From positions 1 to 64,000 of the forward strand of contig NZ_NBYX01000030.1 of assembly GCF_002099195.1 (NCBI RefSeq): a DNA stretch of 64,000 bases. The letters are read 5' to 3'. The notes under the pieces were generated by a model. The model had not been told where the DNA came from and did no database searches. It saw nothing but the letters and a program-made list of their open reading frames with translations. Shown piece by piece: positions 1 through 8,796 of this stretch (within the stretch, counting starts at the first letter, position 1; every line of letters starts with the position of its first letter). Source of the DNA: Burkholderia puraquae. Lineage in GTDB: Bacteria; Pseudomonadota; Gammaproteobacteria; Burkholderiales; Burkholderiaceae. The position numbers and the translations under genes are program-made.

Positions 1-2
1 AC

Positions 3-572
3 CAGTTGTCGGTGTCGGCGAGCGAGGCGGCCGGGCGCGGCGGGCAGGCGGTGAGCGAGGTGGTCGCGACGATGAACGACATCACCGCCAGCTCGCGCAA
101 GATCGCCGACATCATCGGCGTGATCGACGGCATCGCGTTCCAGACCAACATCCTTGCATTGAACGCGGCGGTGGAGGCGGCGCGGGCCGGCGACCAGGGG
201 CGCGGTTTCGCGGTGGTTGCCGGCGAGGTGCGGGCGCTCGCGCAACGCAGCGCGAATGCGGCGAAGGAAATCAAGACGCTGATCGGCGCGAGCGTCGATC
301 GGGTCGAATCGGGCGCGCGGATCGTCGACGGCGCAGGCAAGACGATGGAGGACATCGTCACGCAGGTGAAGCGCGTGTCGGACCTGATCGCGGAGATCAG
401 TTCGTCGACGGCCGAACAGAGCACGGGAGTCGCACAGGTCGACCAGGCGGTGGTGCACCTGGACAACATCACGCAGCAGAACGCGGCACTGGTCGAGCAG
501 AGCACGGCGGCGTCGGAGAGCCTGAAGCAGCAGGCGACGCGGCTGGTGGAGGCGGTGAACGTGTTTCGGTGA
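3..572 (+). CDS. Methyl-accepting chemotaxis protein, C-terminal part (cut by window edge)
   Basis: This is the cytoplasmic signalling end of a chemoreceptor that would control CheA/CheW at the inner membrane. The frame is open from the left edge, so the periplasmic sensor, membrane segments and HAMP domain lie outside. The visible 189 or so residues hold the conserved hairpin tip (FQTNILALNAAVEAARAG, then GFAVVAGEVRALAQRSANAAKEI), flanked by long Ala/Gln-rich coiled-coil arms. No CheR-tethering pentapeptide is seen at the end (it finishes AVNVFR). The ligand cannot be predicted. Confidence 0.95.
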   Translation, partial: QLSVSASEAAGRGGQAVSEVVATMNDITASSRKIADIIGVIDGIAFQTNILALNAAVEAARAGDQGRGFAVVAGEVRALAQRSANAAKEIKTLIGASVDRVESGARIVDGAGKTMEDIVTQVKRVSDLIAEISSSTAEQSTGVAQVDQAVVHLDNITQQNAALVEQSTAASESLKQQATRLVEAVNVFR

Positions 573-628
573 ACACGGAGACAGAGATGACGCGGGCACA
601 ACGGAGAGGGACGCCGGCCCGCGTCGGA

Positions 629-650
629 CCGCCCGGTTCCGGCCGGGCGG
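629..650 (+). terminator. GC hairpin after the chemoreceptor
   Basis: CCGCCCGG and CCGGGCGG form an 8-bp perfect stem around a 6-nt loop in the short gap between the receptor and the convergent gabD. There is no T-run, so a role as terminator is only a possibility. Confidence 0.3.
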
Positions 651-689
651 CCAGGGCCTGTCACCCAAGCGGCGCCAGGCCCTGAACCG

Positions 690-2159
690 TCAGACGGCGA
701 GGCAGAGGTACTTGATCACGACGTAGTCGTCGATGCCGTAGTGCGAGCCTTCGCGGCCGAGGCCCGACTGCTTCACGCCACCGAACGGCGCGACTTCGTT
801 CGAGATCAGGCCCGTGTTCACGCCGACCATCCCGTATTCGAGCGCTTCGGCAACCTTCCACACGCGGCCGATGTCGCGGCTGTAGAAATACGCGGCCAGG
901 CCGAACTCGGTGTCGTTCGCGAGGTGGATCACTTCGTCATCGCTGGCGAACTTGAACAGCGGTGCGAGCGGCCCGAACGTCTCTTCCTTCGCGACCTTCA
1001 TCGCCGGCGTGACACCCGTCAGCACCGTCGGCTCGAAGAAGCCGTGGCCGAGCGCGTGGCGCTTGCCGCCCGTCACGACGGTCGCGCCCTTCGCGAGCGC
1101 GTCCTCGATGTGCGCCTCGACCTTCAGCACCGCTGCTTCGTTGATCAGCGGGCCTTGCGTGACGCCCGGTTCCGTACCGCGGCCCACCTTCAGCTGGCCG
1201 ACGGCTGCCGCGAGCTTCTGCGCGAACTGGTCGTACACGGCTTCATGCACATAGAAGCGGTTCGTGCACACGCAGGTCTGGCCGCTGTTGCGGTATTTCG
1301 ATGCAATCGCACCCTGCACGGCCGCATCGAGGTCGGCGTCGTCGAACACGATGAACGGCGCATTGCCGCCGAGCTCCAGCGACACCTTCTTGACCGTCGC
1401 CGCACACTGCGACATCAGCAGGCGGCCGACCGGCGTCGAGCCGGTGAACGACAGCTTGCGCACGATCGGGTTCGACGTCAGCTCGCCGCCGATCGCCTTC
1501 GGGTCGCCCGTAACGACGCTGAGCACACCGGCCGGCACGCCCGCGCGCTCGGCCAGCACGGCCATCGCGAGTGCGGAGAACGGCGTCGCCTCGGCCGGCT
1601 TCACGACGATCGGGCAGCCTGCGGCGAGTGCCGGGCCGACCTTGCGCGTGATCATGGCCGCCGGGAAGTTCCACGGCGTGATCGCCGCGCACACGCCGAT
1701 CGCTTCCTTCGTCACGACGATGCGCTTGTCGCTCGCCGGCGTCGGGATCGTGTCGCCGTACACGCGCTTGCCTTCTTCCGCGAACCACTCGAGGAACGAT
1801 GCCGCGTAGCCGATCTCGCCCTTCGCCTCGGCCAGCGACTTGCCCTGCTCGGTCGTCAGGATCAGCGCGAGGTCGTCGGCGTTTTCCATCATCAGGTCGT
1901 GCCACTTGCGCAGGATGACCGCGCGTTCCTTCGCGGTCTTCTTGCGCCACGCCGGCCATGCGGCGTTTGCGGCTTCGATCGCGTGACGCGTCTCGGCCAT
2001 GCCCATCAACGGCACGGTGCCGAGCAGGCCGCCCGTCGCCGGGTTGCGGACTTCGAACGTCTCGCCGTTCGTCGCGCCTTGCCATTCGCCGTTGACGTAC
2101 GCCTGCTGGCGGAACAGCGACGGGTCTTTCAGTGCCAGGGTTTCCTGAACCGTGCTCAT
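690..2159 (-). CDS. gabD: NADP-dependent succinate-semialdehyde dehydrogenase
   Basis: It oxidises succinate semialdehyde to succinate, the second step of 4-aminobutyrate degradation, in the cytoplasm. The 489-residue protein has the full aldehyde dehydrogenase layout: TPWNFP near residue 161, the general-base Glu262 in SLELGGNAPF and catalytic Cys296 in NSGQTCVCTN. It ends with the family's GREGSHYGIDDYV segment. The ATG at 2159 was chosen because AGGTGA lies 5 nt upstream; an in-frame GTG at 2168 would add three residues. It lies downstream of gabT on the same strand, so the two are very likely cotranscribed. Other semialdehyde substrates such as glutarate semialdehyde are possible. Confidence 0.93.
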   Translation of the reverse strand: MSTVQETLALKDPSLFRQQAYVNGEWQGATNGETFEVRNPATGGLLGTVPLMGMAETRHAIEAANAAWPAWRKKTAKERAVILRKWHDLMMENADDLALILTTEQGKSLAEAKGEIGYAASFLEWFAEEGKRVYGDTIPTPASDKRIVVTKEAIGVCAAITPWNFPAAMITRKVGPALAAGCPIVVKPAEATPFSALAMAVLAERAGVPAGVLSVVTGDPKAIGGELTSNPIVRKLSFTGSTPVGRLLMSQCAATVKKVSLELGGNAPFIVFDDADLDAAVQGAIASKYRNSGQTCVCTNRFYVHEAVYDQFAQKLAAAVGQLKVGRGTEPGVTQGPLINEAAVLKVEAHIEDALAKGATVVTGGKRHALGHGFFEPTVLTGVTPAMKVAKEETFGPLAPLFKFASDDEVIHLANDTEFGLAAYFYSRDIGRVWKVAEALEYGMVGVNTGLISNEVAPFGGVKQSGLGREGSHYGIDDYVVIKYLCLAV

Positions 2160-2194
2160 GTGATTCACCTGCTTCGAAAAGGACGGATGAAACG

Positions 2195-2223
2195 GCCGCC
2201 GCCGTCACGAAGACGGCGGCGGC
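2195..2223 (-). other. Intercistronic hairpin between gabT and gabD
   Basis: A 12-bp perfect GC stem (GCCGCCGCCGTC on the plus strand) with a 5-nt loop sits in the 92-bp gap between gabT and gabD. No T-run follows in the transcribed direction, so it is more likely an mRNA-stability or partial attenuation element than a full terminator. Confidence 0.45.
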
Positions 2224-2251
2224 GCATTCAATGGATGAAGTCGACGGGAAC

Positions 2252-3541
2252 TCAGGCCGGCACGCCGACCGTTTCCTTCAGCACTTCCTCGAGGATCACG
2301 AGCGCTTCGTCGAACACGGCTTGCGGGATCGTCAGCGGGAACAGGAAGCGCACGACGTTCGAGTACACGCCGCACACGAGCAGCAGCAGGCCGCGCTCGA
2401 GTGCACGCGCCTGCACGCGCTTCGTGAATTCCGCATCCGGCTCGCCCGAGCCCGGCGTCAGGAACTCGACCGCGATCATCGCGCCCGGGCCGCGCACGTC
2501 GGCGATCTGCGGCACGTCGGCCTGCAGTGCGTTCAGCTTCGCCTTCAGCACGTCGCCGAGCTGCGTCGCGCGTTCGCACAGCTTCTCTTCGTCGATGATC
2601 TCGAGCACCGCGTGCGCCGATGCGACGGCCAGCGGGTTGCCCGCGTACGTGCCGCCGAGGCCGCCGGGGGCTGCCGCGTCCATCACGTCCGCACGGCCGA
2701 CGACGCCCGACAGCGGCATGCCGCCCGCGAGGCTCTTCGCCATCGTGATCAGGTCGGCCAGCACGTCGTAGTGCTGCATCGCGAACAGCTTGCCGGTACG
2801 CGCGAAGCCGGTTTGCACTTCGTCGGCGATCAGCAGGATGCCGTGCTCGTTACAGATCTTGCGCAGCGCGCGCACGAATTCGGCCGGTGCGGGGTTGAAG
2901 CCGCCTTCGCCCTGGACCGGTTCGAAGATGATCGCGGCGACGCGCTTCGGATCGATGTCGGCCTTGAACAGCATCTCGATCGCCTTGATCGAGTCGGCCG
3001 TCGTCACGCCGTGCACGGCGTTCGGGTACGGGGCGTGGAACACGTCGCCCGGGAACGGGCCGAAGTTCAGCTTGTACGGGGCGACCTTGCCGGTCAGCGC
3101 CATGCCCATCATCGTGCGGCCGTGGAAGCCGCCCGAGAAGGCGATGACGCCCGGCCGGCCGGTGGCTGCACGCGCGATCTTGATCGCGTTCTCGACGGCT
3201 TCGGCGCCGGTCGTGAAGAACGCGGTCTTTTTCGGGAAATCGCCCGGTGCGCGTGCGTTGATCTTCTCGGCCAGTTCGACGTACGACGCGTACGGGACGA
3301 TCTGGTAAGCGGTGTGCGTGAAGTTGTTCAGTTGATCCGCGATCGCCTTGACGATCTTCGGGTGGCGGTGGCCGGTGTTCAGCACCGCGATGCCGGCGGC
3401 GAAATCGATGAAGCGGCGGCCTTCGACATCCCACAGTTCCGCGTTCTCGGCGCGGGCTGCGTAGAAATCGCACATCACGCCGACGCCGCGCGGGGTGGCG
3501 GCGTTCTTGCGGGCCTGCAGGTCGGCATTCTTCACGGTCAT
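2252..3541 (-). CDS. gabT: 4-aminobutyrate aminotransferase
   Basis: A PLP-dependent class III aminotransferase moving the amino group of 4-aminobutyrate to 2-oxoglutarate, giving succinate semialdehyde for GabD. The 429-residue sequence shows the cofactor Asp240 (LLIADEVQTGF) and the Schiff-base Lys269 (MAKSLAGGMPLSG), with GTYAGNPLA further on. The first ATG (3541) directly abuts an AAGGAG, with no spacer. A GTG two codons later (3535) lies 6 nt from the same site and may be the real start. Divergent from gabR with a shared control region. Related enzymes act on 5-aminovalerate, so the substrate rests on context. Confidence 0.93.
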   Translation of the reverse strand: MTVKNADLQARKNAATPRGVGVMCDFYAARAENAELWDVEGRRFIDFAAGIAVLNTGHRHPKIVKAIADQLNNFTHTAYQIVPYASYVELAEKINARAPGDFPKKTAFFTTGAEAVENAIKIARAATGRPGVIAFSGGFHGRTMMGMALTGKVAPYKLNFGPFPGDVFHAPYPNAVHGVTTADSIKAIEMLFKADIDPKRVAAIIFEPVQGEGGFNPAPAEFVRALRKICNEHGILLIADEVQTGFARTGKLFAMQHYDVLADLITMAKSLAGGMPLSGVVGRADVMDAAAPGGLGGTYAGNPLAVASAHAVLEIIDEEKLCERATQLGDVLKAKLNALQADVPQIADVRGPGAMIAVEFLTPGSGEPDAEFTKRVQARALERGLLLLVCGVYSNVVRFLFPLTIPQAVFDEALVILEEVLKETVGVPA

Positions 3542-3602
3542 CTCCTTGATGTTCTTTCCGGTGGGTAGAAAATCGGGCGCTTCGACAGCCCATGGAGGCG
3601 AC

Positions 3603-3635
3603 TATAATCAGATTTGGCTCTGACAATCAGAGCCA
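3603..3635. promoter_or_regulatory. GabR-type operator and -10 box between gabT and gabR
   Basis: The 120-bp gap between the divergent genes holds a perfect inverted repeat, TGGCTCTGA (3615-3623), CAA spacer, TCAGAGCCA (3627-3635). AATCAGA also recurs as a direct repeat 19 bp apart (3607 and 3626). A perfect TATAAT lies at 3603-3608. MocR/GabR regulators are known to bind such direct-repeat sites in their own divergent promoter, so this is the likely GABA/PLP-responsive operator. Confidence 0.6.
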
Positions 3636-3661
3636 TTTCAATAAATATTCAGGAGCCAATC

Positions 3662-5173
3662 ATGCGCGCGAGCGTGTTGTCGGACTGGCTGGCGCAGCGC
3701 CTCGTGCGCGGCGGCGAACAGCCGATCTACCGGCAGCTTCACCGGCTGCTGCAACAGGCGATCCTGTCGCGCGAACTGCCGGCGGGCACGCGCGTGCCGT
3801 CGTCGCGGCTCCTGGCCGCCGAGCTCGGAATCGCCCGCAACACGGTCACGCAGGTTTACGAACAACTTTCACTCGAAGGCTACGTGAACTCGGCGACGGG
3901 CCGCGGCACATTCGTCGCCGACAGCGCGCCGGACGAGATTGTCGGCGCGCCGCCCGAAGCGGCCGCCGCGCACCCGGCGCTCGTGCAGCCGTCCGCGCGG
4001 CGGCTCTCCGCGCGCGGCACGCGGCTCGTCGAAGGGGCCGGCGTGTCGAAACGTCAGGGCGGCGCGTTCATGCCGGGCGTGCCCGATGTGTCACGATTTC
4101 CGGCGCGCGTGTGGACGCGGCTGCACAACAAATACTGGCGCCGGCTGCGCCCCGACCTGCTGACCTACGCGCCGGGCGGCGGGCTCGCGCTGCTGCGCGA
4201 GGCGCTGGCCGACTACCTGCGCACGTCGCGCTCGGTGCGCTGCACGCCCGAGCAGATCGTGATCACGACCGGGATCCACCAGTCGATCGACCTGGCGGTG
4301 CGGCTGCTGACCGACCCGGGCGATGCGATCTGGACCGAGGATCCGTGCTACTGGGGCGTGCGCAGCGTGCTGAACGTGTCGGGGCTGACGACGCGGCCGA
4401 TCCCGGTCGACGACGAAGGCATCGCGCCGTCGGCCGCCGATCTCGCCGAGCCGCCGAAGCTGATGCTCGTCACGCCGTCGCACCAGTATCCGCTCGGGAT
4501 GGTGATGAGCCTCGCGCGGCGGCGGATGCTGCTCGAATACGCGCGCCAGCACGGCTGCTGGATCATCGAGGACGATTACGACAGCGAATTCCGCTACGGC
4601 AGCCGGCCGCTTGCGTCGCTGCAGGGTCTCGATACGGCCGGGCAGGTGATCTACGTCGGCAGTTTCGGCAAGACGCTGTTCCCGGGGCTGCGGGTCGGCT
4701 ATCTGGTCGCGCCGGAGCCGCTCGCGGAAAGTTTCGCGACCGCGAGCGCCGAGCTGTATCGCGAGGGGCAGTTGCTGCAGCAGGCCGTGCTCGCCGAATT
4801 CATCGCGGAAGGGCACTTCGTGTCGCATATCCGCAAGATGCGCACGCTGTACGGGCAGCGCCGCGAGGTGCTGCTCGACGCGGTCGCGCAACGCTATGGC
4901 GACACGCTGCACGCGCTCGGCAGCGATGCGGGGCTGCATCTGGTCACGCAGTTGCCGGAAGGTGTCGACGATCGTGCGGTCGCGCAGGCCGCGCTCGAGC
5001 GCAACATCGTCGTGCGGCCGTTGTCGGGCTATTACGCGGACCGCGAACGGGCGGCGTCGGGGTTGCTGCTCGGCTATGCGTGCGTGCCGGAGGACGAGAT
5101 CGCGACCGCGTTCGCGACACTCGCCGAGGCGATCGACGAGCGGGCGTTCGGCGGAGTGATCGAGGCAGCCTGA
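3662..5173 (+). CDS. gabR: MocR/GabR-family transcriptional regulator
   Basis: Fusion of an N-terminal GntR-type winged helix (about residues 15-85, with RVPSSRLLAAELGIARNT) and a C-terminal fold-type I aminotransferase domain. The PLP lysine is in YVGSFGKTLFPGLRVGY and the cofactor Asp in WIIEDDYDSEF. In this family, PLP plus GABA forms an external aldimine that switches on gabT and gabD and lifts autorepression. The ATG at 3662 is preceded by CAGGAG 7-8 nt upstream; more upstream starts have no such site. Length (503 aa) is usual for the family. A PdxR-like role is the alternative, but the divergent gabT argues for GabR. Confidence 0.85.
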   Translation: MRASVLSDWLAQRLVRGGEQPIYRQLHRLLQQAILSRELPAGTRVPSSRLLAAELGIARNTVTQVYEQLSLEGYVNSATGRGTFVADSAPDEIVGAPPEAAAAHPALVQPSARRLSARGTRLVEGAGVSKRQGGAFMPGVPDVSRFPARVWTRLHNKYWRRLRPDLLTYAPGGGLALLREALADYLRTSRSVRCTPEQIVITTGIHQSIDLAVRLLTDPGDAIWTEDPCYWGVRSVLNVSGLTTRPIPVDDEGIAPSAADLAEPPKLMLVTPSHQYPLGMVMSLARRRMLLEYARQHGCWIIEDDYDSEFRYGSRPLASLQGLDTAGQVIYVGSFGKTLFPGLRVGYLVAPEPLAESFATASAELYREGQLLQQAVLAEFIAEGHFVSHIRKMRTLYGQRREVLLDAVAQRYGDTLHALGSDAGLHLVTQLPEGVDDRAVAQAALERNIVVRPLSGYYADRERAASGLLLGYACVPEDEIATAFATLAEAIDERAFGGVIEAA

Positions 5174-5257
5174 GCGGCGCATGTCGCCGCCGCATCGCGT
5201 GGGTATGGCCGTCGTCGTACCCGGACCGATCCATTCTCTCCGCATCGCTGCCGAACC

Positions 5258-6748
5258 TCAATACCCGACCCACACCGCGAACGTCAGCACGACGCACGAC
5301 AGCGCGAGCAGGATCGCGAACAGCGGCAGCACGAAGCGGATCCACGCGCCGAAGTCGACGCGTGCCGTCGCGAGATACGCGAGCAGCATGCCGGACGTCG
5401 GCGTGACGAGGTTCGTCAGCCCGCCGCCCAGCACGAACGCGAGCACCGACGTTTGGCCGCTTACGCCGGACAGCTGCGCGATCGGCCCGATGATCGGCAT
5501 GCTGACCGCGGCCTTGCCCGACACCGACGGAATGAACACGTCGAGCACCATCTGCACGCCCATCAGCCCGTTCGCGACCCACACCGGCGACTGCCCGTCC
5601 GCGAGCCGCGTGAAGAAATTGATCAGCGTGTCGAGCACGAGGCTGTTCTGCAGCAGCAGTTCGACCGATGCGGCGAGCCCCATCAGCAGCGCGGCGAGGA
5701 TCATGTTCTTCATCCCGTCGACGAACGCATCGGCCGCGCTGCGCGAATCGAGCCGGCCGATGACAGCCGTCGCGATGCTCACGGCCGCGTAGAACGCCGC
5801 GAGTTCGACGTTGCCCCATTTCAGTTCGCGCGTGCCGTAGATCAGCATCGCGACGGCGGCGGCGAACACGACGAGCGTGGCCTTGTGGCGCAGCGACAGC
5901 TTCGCGGCCGCGTGCGCGGCGTGACCGGCGGCTGTTTGCCCGGCGCGATAGCCGGTGTTGCGCACATGGCGCAGCAGGTACAGGATGCCGATCGTCAGGA
6001 ATACGACGAACACGGCGGCGCGCAGCGCGACGCCGCTGAACAGCGGCACGCCGACGAGCGGCTGCGCGACGGCGAGCGCGAGAGGATTCGTGACCGACGC
6101 GATGTAGCCGATCTTCGCGGCGAGGGCGACGAGCGCGACCGCAAACAGGTCGGAGAGCCCCAGGCGCCGCGCGATCACGACGACCATCGGAATGATCACG
6201 AGGTACTCGGAGATGAAGCCGAGCAGCGTGCTGCCGAGCCCGATCAGGATCATCAGCATCGGTGTCAGCAGGTACGCGTTGTTGCCGGTCAACTGCAGCA
6301 GCCGGTCGATGCCCGCATCGACGACGCCCGTGCGGCGCATCACGCCGAACATCCCCCCGACGAACATCACCATCACGATCAGCGGAGCGTTCTTCAGCAG
6401 CCCCTGCGGCACCACGACGAACGCGGACACGAGGCTCGCCGGCATCGCCTGCGTGGGCGTGCTGTGGCTGACGGCCGGCGCGACGAGCGTCGACAGCGTC
6501 GTTGTCTTCGGCACGACGTGATAGGTGCCCGGCACGACGAGCCGGCCGTTGCGCTCGAAGTGACCGGAGTCGACGATCCACGTGAGCGCGATCGCGACGG
6601 CCAGCACCCACAGCATCATCACGACCGGGTGCAGCATCTTGCCGTGCGGATGGGGCGCGTGGCCGGCGGGTGCGGCCGGATCGTCGGCCGCGCGCGTGGC
6701 GGGGGCGGCGCCGTGCGCGCCGGCCGGGTTCGGGGAAGAGGCGGACAT
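5258..6748 (-). CDS. YfcC-family inner-membrane transporter
   Basis: A 496-residue polytopic protein of the YfcC/DcuC-related ion-transporter superfamily, with about a dozen hydrophobic segments starting at HPVVMMLWVLAVAIALTWIVDSGHF near residue 40. The extra-cytoplasmic stretch RLVVPGTYHVVP and the closing FILLALS-type helices are typical of the family. The soluble Pro/Ala/His-rich N-terminus is unusually long. Members are thought to move dicarboxylates, peptides or basic amino acids, and the substrate here is unknown. The neighbouring IclR regulator and N-formylglutamate amidohydrolase, on the same strand, suggest uptake of an acylated amino acid or related nitrogen compound. Confidence 0.75.
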   Translation of the reverse strand: MSASSPNPAGAHGAAPATRAADDPAAPAGHAPHPHGKMLHPVVMMLWVLAVAIALTWIVDSGHFERNGRLVVPGTYHVVPKTTTLSTLVAPAVSHSTPTQAMPASLVSAFVVVPQGLLKNAPLIVMVMFVGGMFGVMRRTGVVDAGIDRLLQLTGNNAYLLTPMLMILIGLGSTLLGFISEYLVIIPMVVVIARRLGLSDLFAVALVALAAKIGYIASVTNPLALAVAQPLVGVPLFSGVALRAAVFVVFLTIGILYLLRHVRNTGYRAGQTAAGHAAHAAAKLSLRHKATLVVFAAAVAMLIYGTRELKWGNVELAAFYAAVSIATAVIGRLDSRSAADAFVDGMKNMILAALLMGLAASVELLLQNSLVLDTLINFFTRLADGQSPVWVANGLMGVQMVLDVFIPSVSGKAAVSMPIIGPIAQLSGVSGQTSVLAFVLGGGLTNLVTPTSGMLLAYLATARVDFGAWIRFVLPLFAILLALSCVVLTFAVWVGY

Positions 6749-6778
6749 CGGATCCTCGTCGGTCGGAGATACGGGCCG

Positions 6779-7552
6779 TCAGGCCGGTTGCAGCGCGGCG
6801 CGCGCCGGGACGTAGCCGAGTTCGGCGGAAATCGCTTGGCTGCACGCTTGCAGGCGTTCGAGATAGTCGGGAATGTCTGCGTGGCTCACGCGTACCTCGG
6901 GGCCCGTCACGCTCACCGATGCAACCGTCGCGCCCGTCAGGTCGCGCACCGGCACCGCGATCCCGACTGCGCCGGGCGTCACCTCGCCGCTGCTCACCGC
7001 ATAGCCCTTGCGCGCGACGGCGTCGAGTTCGCCGGCCAGCTTCGCCGGATCGTCGGCCTGCCCGTTGCGGCGCAGTTGCACGAGATATTCGTCGCGCACG
7101 GCATCCGGCGCGAACGCGAGCAGCACCTTGCCCGACGCGCCGAAGTTGATCGGCCGGCGGTTGCCGACCGAGCCGACGGTGCGTACCGCGTGCGTCGTTT
7201 CGCAGCGTGCGACGCACACCGATTCGAGCCCTTCGCGCACGCGCAGCACGATCGTTTCGTTGATCGCCTGGTTGAGCGCGAGCATGTGCCGGTGCGCGGC
7301 GCGCACGAGCGCGTTCTGCTGCGACGCGGCCACGCCGATCACGAACGCCTGCGGGCCGAGCGCATAGGTGGACGTGCGCGCGTCCTGTACGACGAAGCGG
7401 TGCAGTTCGAGCGTGCACAGCATCCGGTACGTGCGCGACTTGTTGATGCCGAGCTGCGACGCCAGCTCGGTCACGCCGAGGTTCGGGTGCTCGGCCACGT
7501 AGGTCAGCAGCTTCAGCGCGCTGTCGACGGCGTCGACGATGTAGGTCGTCAT
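6779..7552 (-). CDS. IclR-family transcriptional regulator
   Basis: The 257-residue protein has an N-terminal winged helix (residues 1-70, VTELASQLGINKSRTYRMLCTLE) and an IclR effector domain (NFGASGKVLLAFAP, then the C-terminal GVTPGAVGIAVPVRD segment). Its ATG lies inside the stop of the upstream amidohydrolase gene (ATGA overlap), so it is translated from the same mRNA. It likely senses a substrate or product of the amidohydrolase/YfcC pathway. The repeated 19-bp palindromes in the 8449-8796 region are candidate binding sites. Confidence 0.85.
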   Translation of the reverse strand: MTTYIVDAVDSALKLLTYVAEHPNLGVTELASQLGINKSRTYRMLCTLELHRFVVQDARTSTYALGPQAFVIGVAASQQNALVRAAHRHMLALNQAINETIVLRVREGLESVCVARCETTHAVRTVGSVGNRRPINFGASGKVLLAFAPDAVRDEYLVQLRRNGQADDPAKLAGELDAVARKGYAVSSGEVTPGAVGIAVPVRDLTGATVASVSVTGPEVRVSHADIPDYLERLQACSQAISAELGYVPARAALQPA

Positions 7553-8448
7553 GCGAGGTCTCCCGGCGACGCGATGCGCGTGCGCACGTAATCGGCGAGT
7601 GCGTCGAGGTACGCGTCGACCGAACGCTTCAGTGCGGCGAAGCCTGCGTTCCTGGCGAACGCGGCTTCGTCCATGTACAGCGAGCGATTGAATTCGATCT
7701 GGATGCTGTGGCGCCGCCGCGCCGGATCGGCGAGCGCGGTCAGCAGGTCGCCGCCCTGATACGGGTCGTTGATCTGCACGCGGTAGCCGGCGTCGGCGAA
7801 CCATTTTGCGGTCCACGCGGTGAACGCCGGGTCGGCAGTCGACCCGCGCCGGTCGCTGACGACGACGTCTGGCCGCAGCGCGCCCGCGTCGACGTTCATC
7901 GCGTTGCCGCGCGACTTCATCGAATGGCAGTCGATGTGCCACAGCGCGCGGTGCGTGGCATGCAGCGCTTCGGCGATGCCGGCGAGCGCGCGGCGGTACG
8001 GCAGGTAGTACGCGTCGATCCGGTGGCGCACTTCGGCGAGCGACAGCTTGCGGTCGTACAGCGGCACGCCGGGCAGTGCGTCGCGCCGGATCAGCCCCAT
8101 CCCGCGCTGCGTGTACGGCTGCGGCGAAAGCGGCTCGGGCCACGGCTCGGCGAGCAGCGTTTCATCGATGTCGGTCTTCGCGCGGTTCGGATCGATGTAT
8201 GCGCGCGGGAACGTCGCGGCGAGCAGCGTGCCGCCGCGTGCGGGCGCGCCGGCCCACAGTTCATCGATGTAGGCGTCCCACGTCGTGCGGATCGCGTCGC
8301 CGGGTGCGATGGTGGCGAAGTCCGGCGGATACGCGATGCCGCTGTGCGGCGAGTCGACGACGATCGGCAGTGCGGGCGCCGTCGGCTGCGCGATGAAATA
8401 CGCGGGCGATGCGCCGGCGGCCGCGTTGTTCCAATTAAACGTCACCAT
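7549..8448 (-). CDS. N-formylglutamate amidohydrolase family protein
   Basis: A metal-dependent hydrolase of the N-formylglutamate amidohydrolase family (PF05013), 299 residues. Visible family motifs are DSPHSGIAYPPDF near residue 33, the HIDCHSMKSRG metal region near 168 and IQIEFNRSLYMDE near 245. The classical reaction is hydrolysis of N-formyl-L-glutamate to formate and glutamate in histidine degradation (HutG). No hut genes are nearby, so the true substrate may be another N-acyl amino acid. It heads a same-strand group with the IclR regulator and the YfcC transporter, facing a porin. Confidence 0.82.
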   Translation of the reverse strand: MVTFNWNNAAAGASPAYFIAQPTAPALPIVVDSPHSGIAYPPDFATIAPGDAIRTTWDAYIDELWAGAPARGGTLLAATFPRAYIDPNRAKTDIDETLLAEPWPEPLSPQPYTQRGMGLIRRDALPGVPLYDRKLSLAEVRHRIDAYYLPYRRALAGIAEALHATHRALWHIDCHSMKSRGNAMNVDAGALRPDVVVSDRRGSTADPAFTAWTAKWFADAGYRVQINDPYQGGDLLTALADPARRRHSIQIEFNRSLYMDEAAFARNAGFAALKRSVDAYLDALADYVRTRIASPGDLA

Positions 8449-8493
8449 GGGGATCAGGTTCTTTACCTAGTTTCTCGAAGTGTCTCGTTCTTC

Positions 8494-8742
8494 TGTTTCA
8501 ATGATTAAAACAGCGTATCAATATTTCACAACGGCCGAAAATTGCGGTCAAGGGCTTTTTTCAAAGCTGGAGCTACACGCTCATGTCGGCCTGTAATACC
8601 CGTCGTTATTGAGTTTGTTTCATTCTTCGAAACGCCTTTGGAATCGGTGGATCTGGCTTCCATGTGCGATTTTTGGCATGGCTTGACGCAGTAAATCGTC
8701 TAAATCAACAATTAATAAGACGATGTTTTATTCAATAAAACA
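8494..8742. promoter_or_regulatory. Three related 19-bp palindromes between the amidohydrolase and the porin
   Basis: The 348-bp gap (8449-8796) is AT-rich for this genome and has no gene. It carries three similar dyads: TGTTTCAATGATTAAAACA (8494-8512), TGTTTCATTCTTCGAAACG (8616-8634) and the perfect TGTTTTATTCAATAAAACA (8724-8742). The first and third agree at 15 of 19 positions. One sits just upstream of each divergent gene, the pattern expected for a regulator of both. The neighbouring IclR protein is the natural candidate. Confidence 0.5.
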
Positions 8743-8796
8743 CGTCATGGGCGATTTAAATCGCTCCCCATATTCAATCGATAAAAGGGGTTGGAG

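Noticed and set aside
741..2771. Very long plus-strand open frame (676 codons) across gabD and gabT
   Set aside because: Antisense shadow of two clear enzymes; Arg/His/Ala-rich, without ribosome site or family pattern.
8671..8696. Sigma-54 promoter before the porin (TTGGCATGGCTTGACGC)
   Set aside because: The GG and GC doublets do not have 10-bp spacing, so it does not fit the -24/-12 rule.
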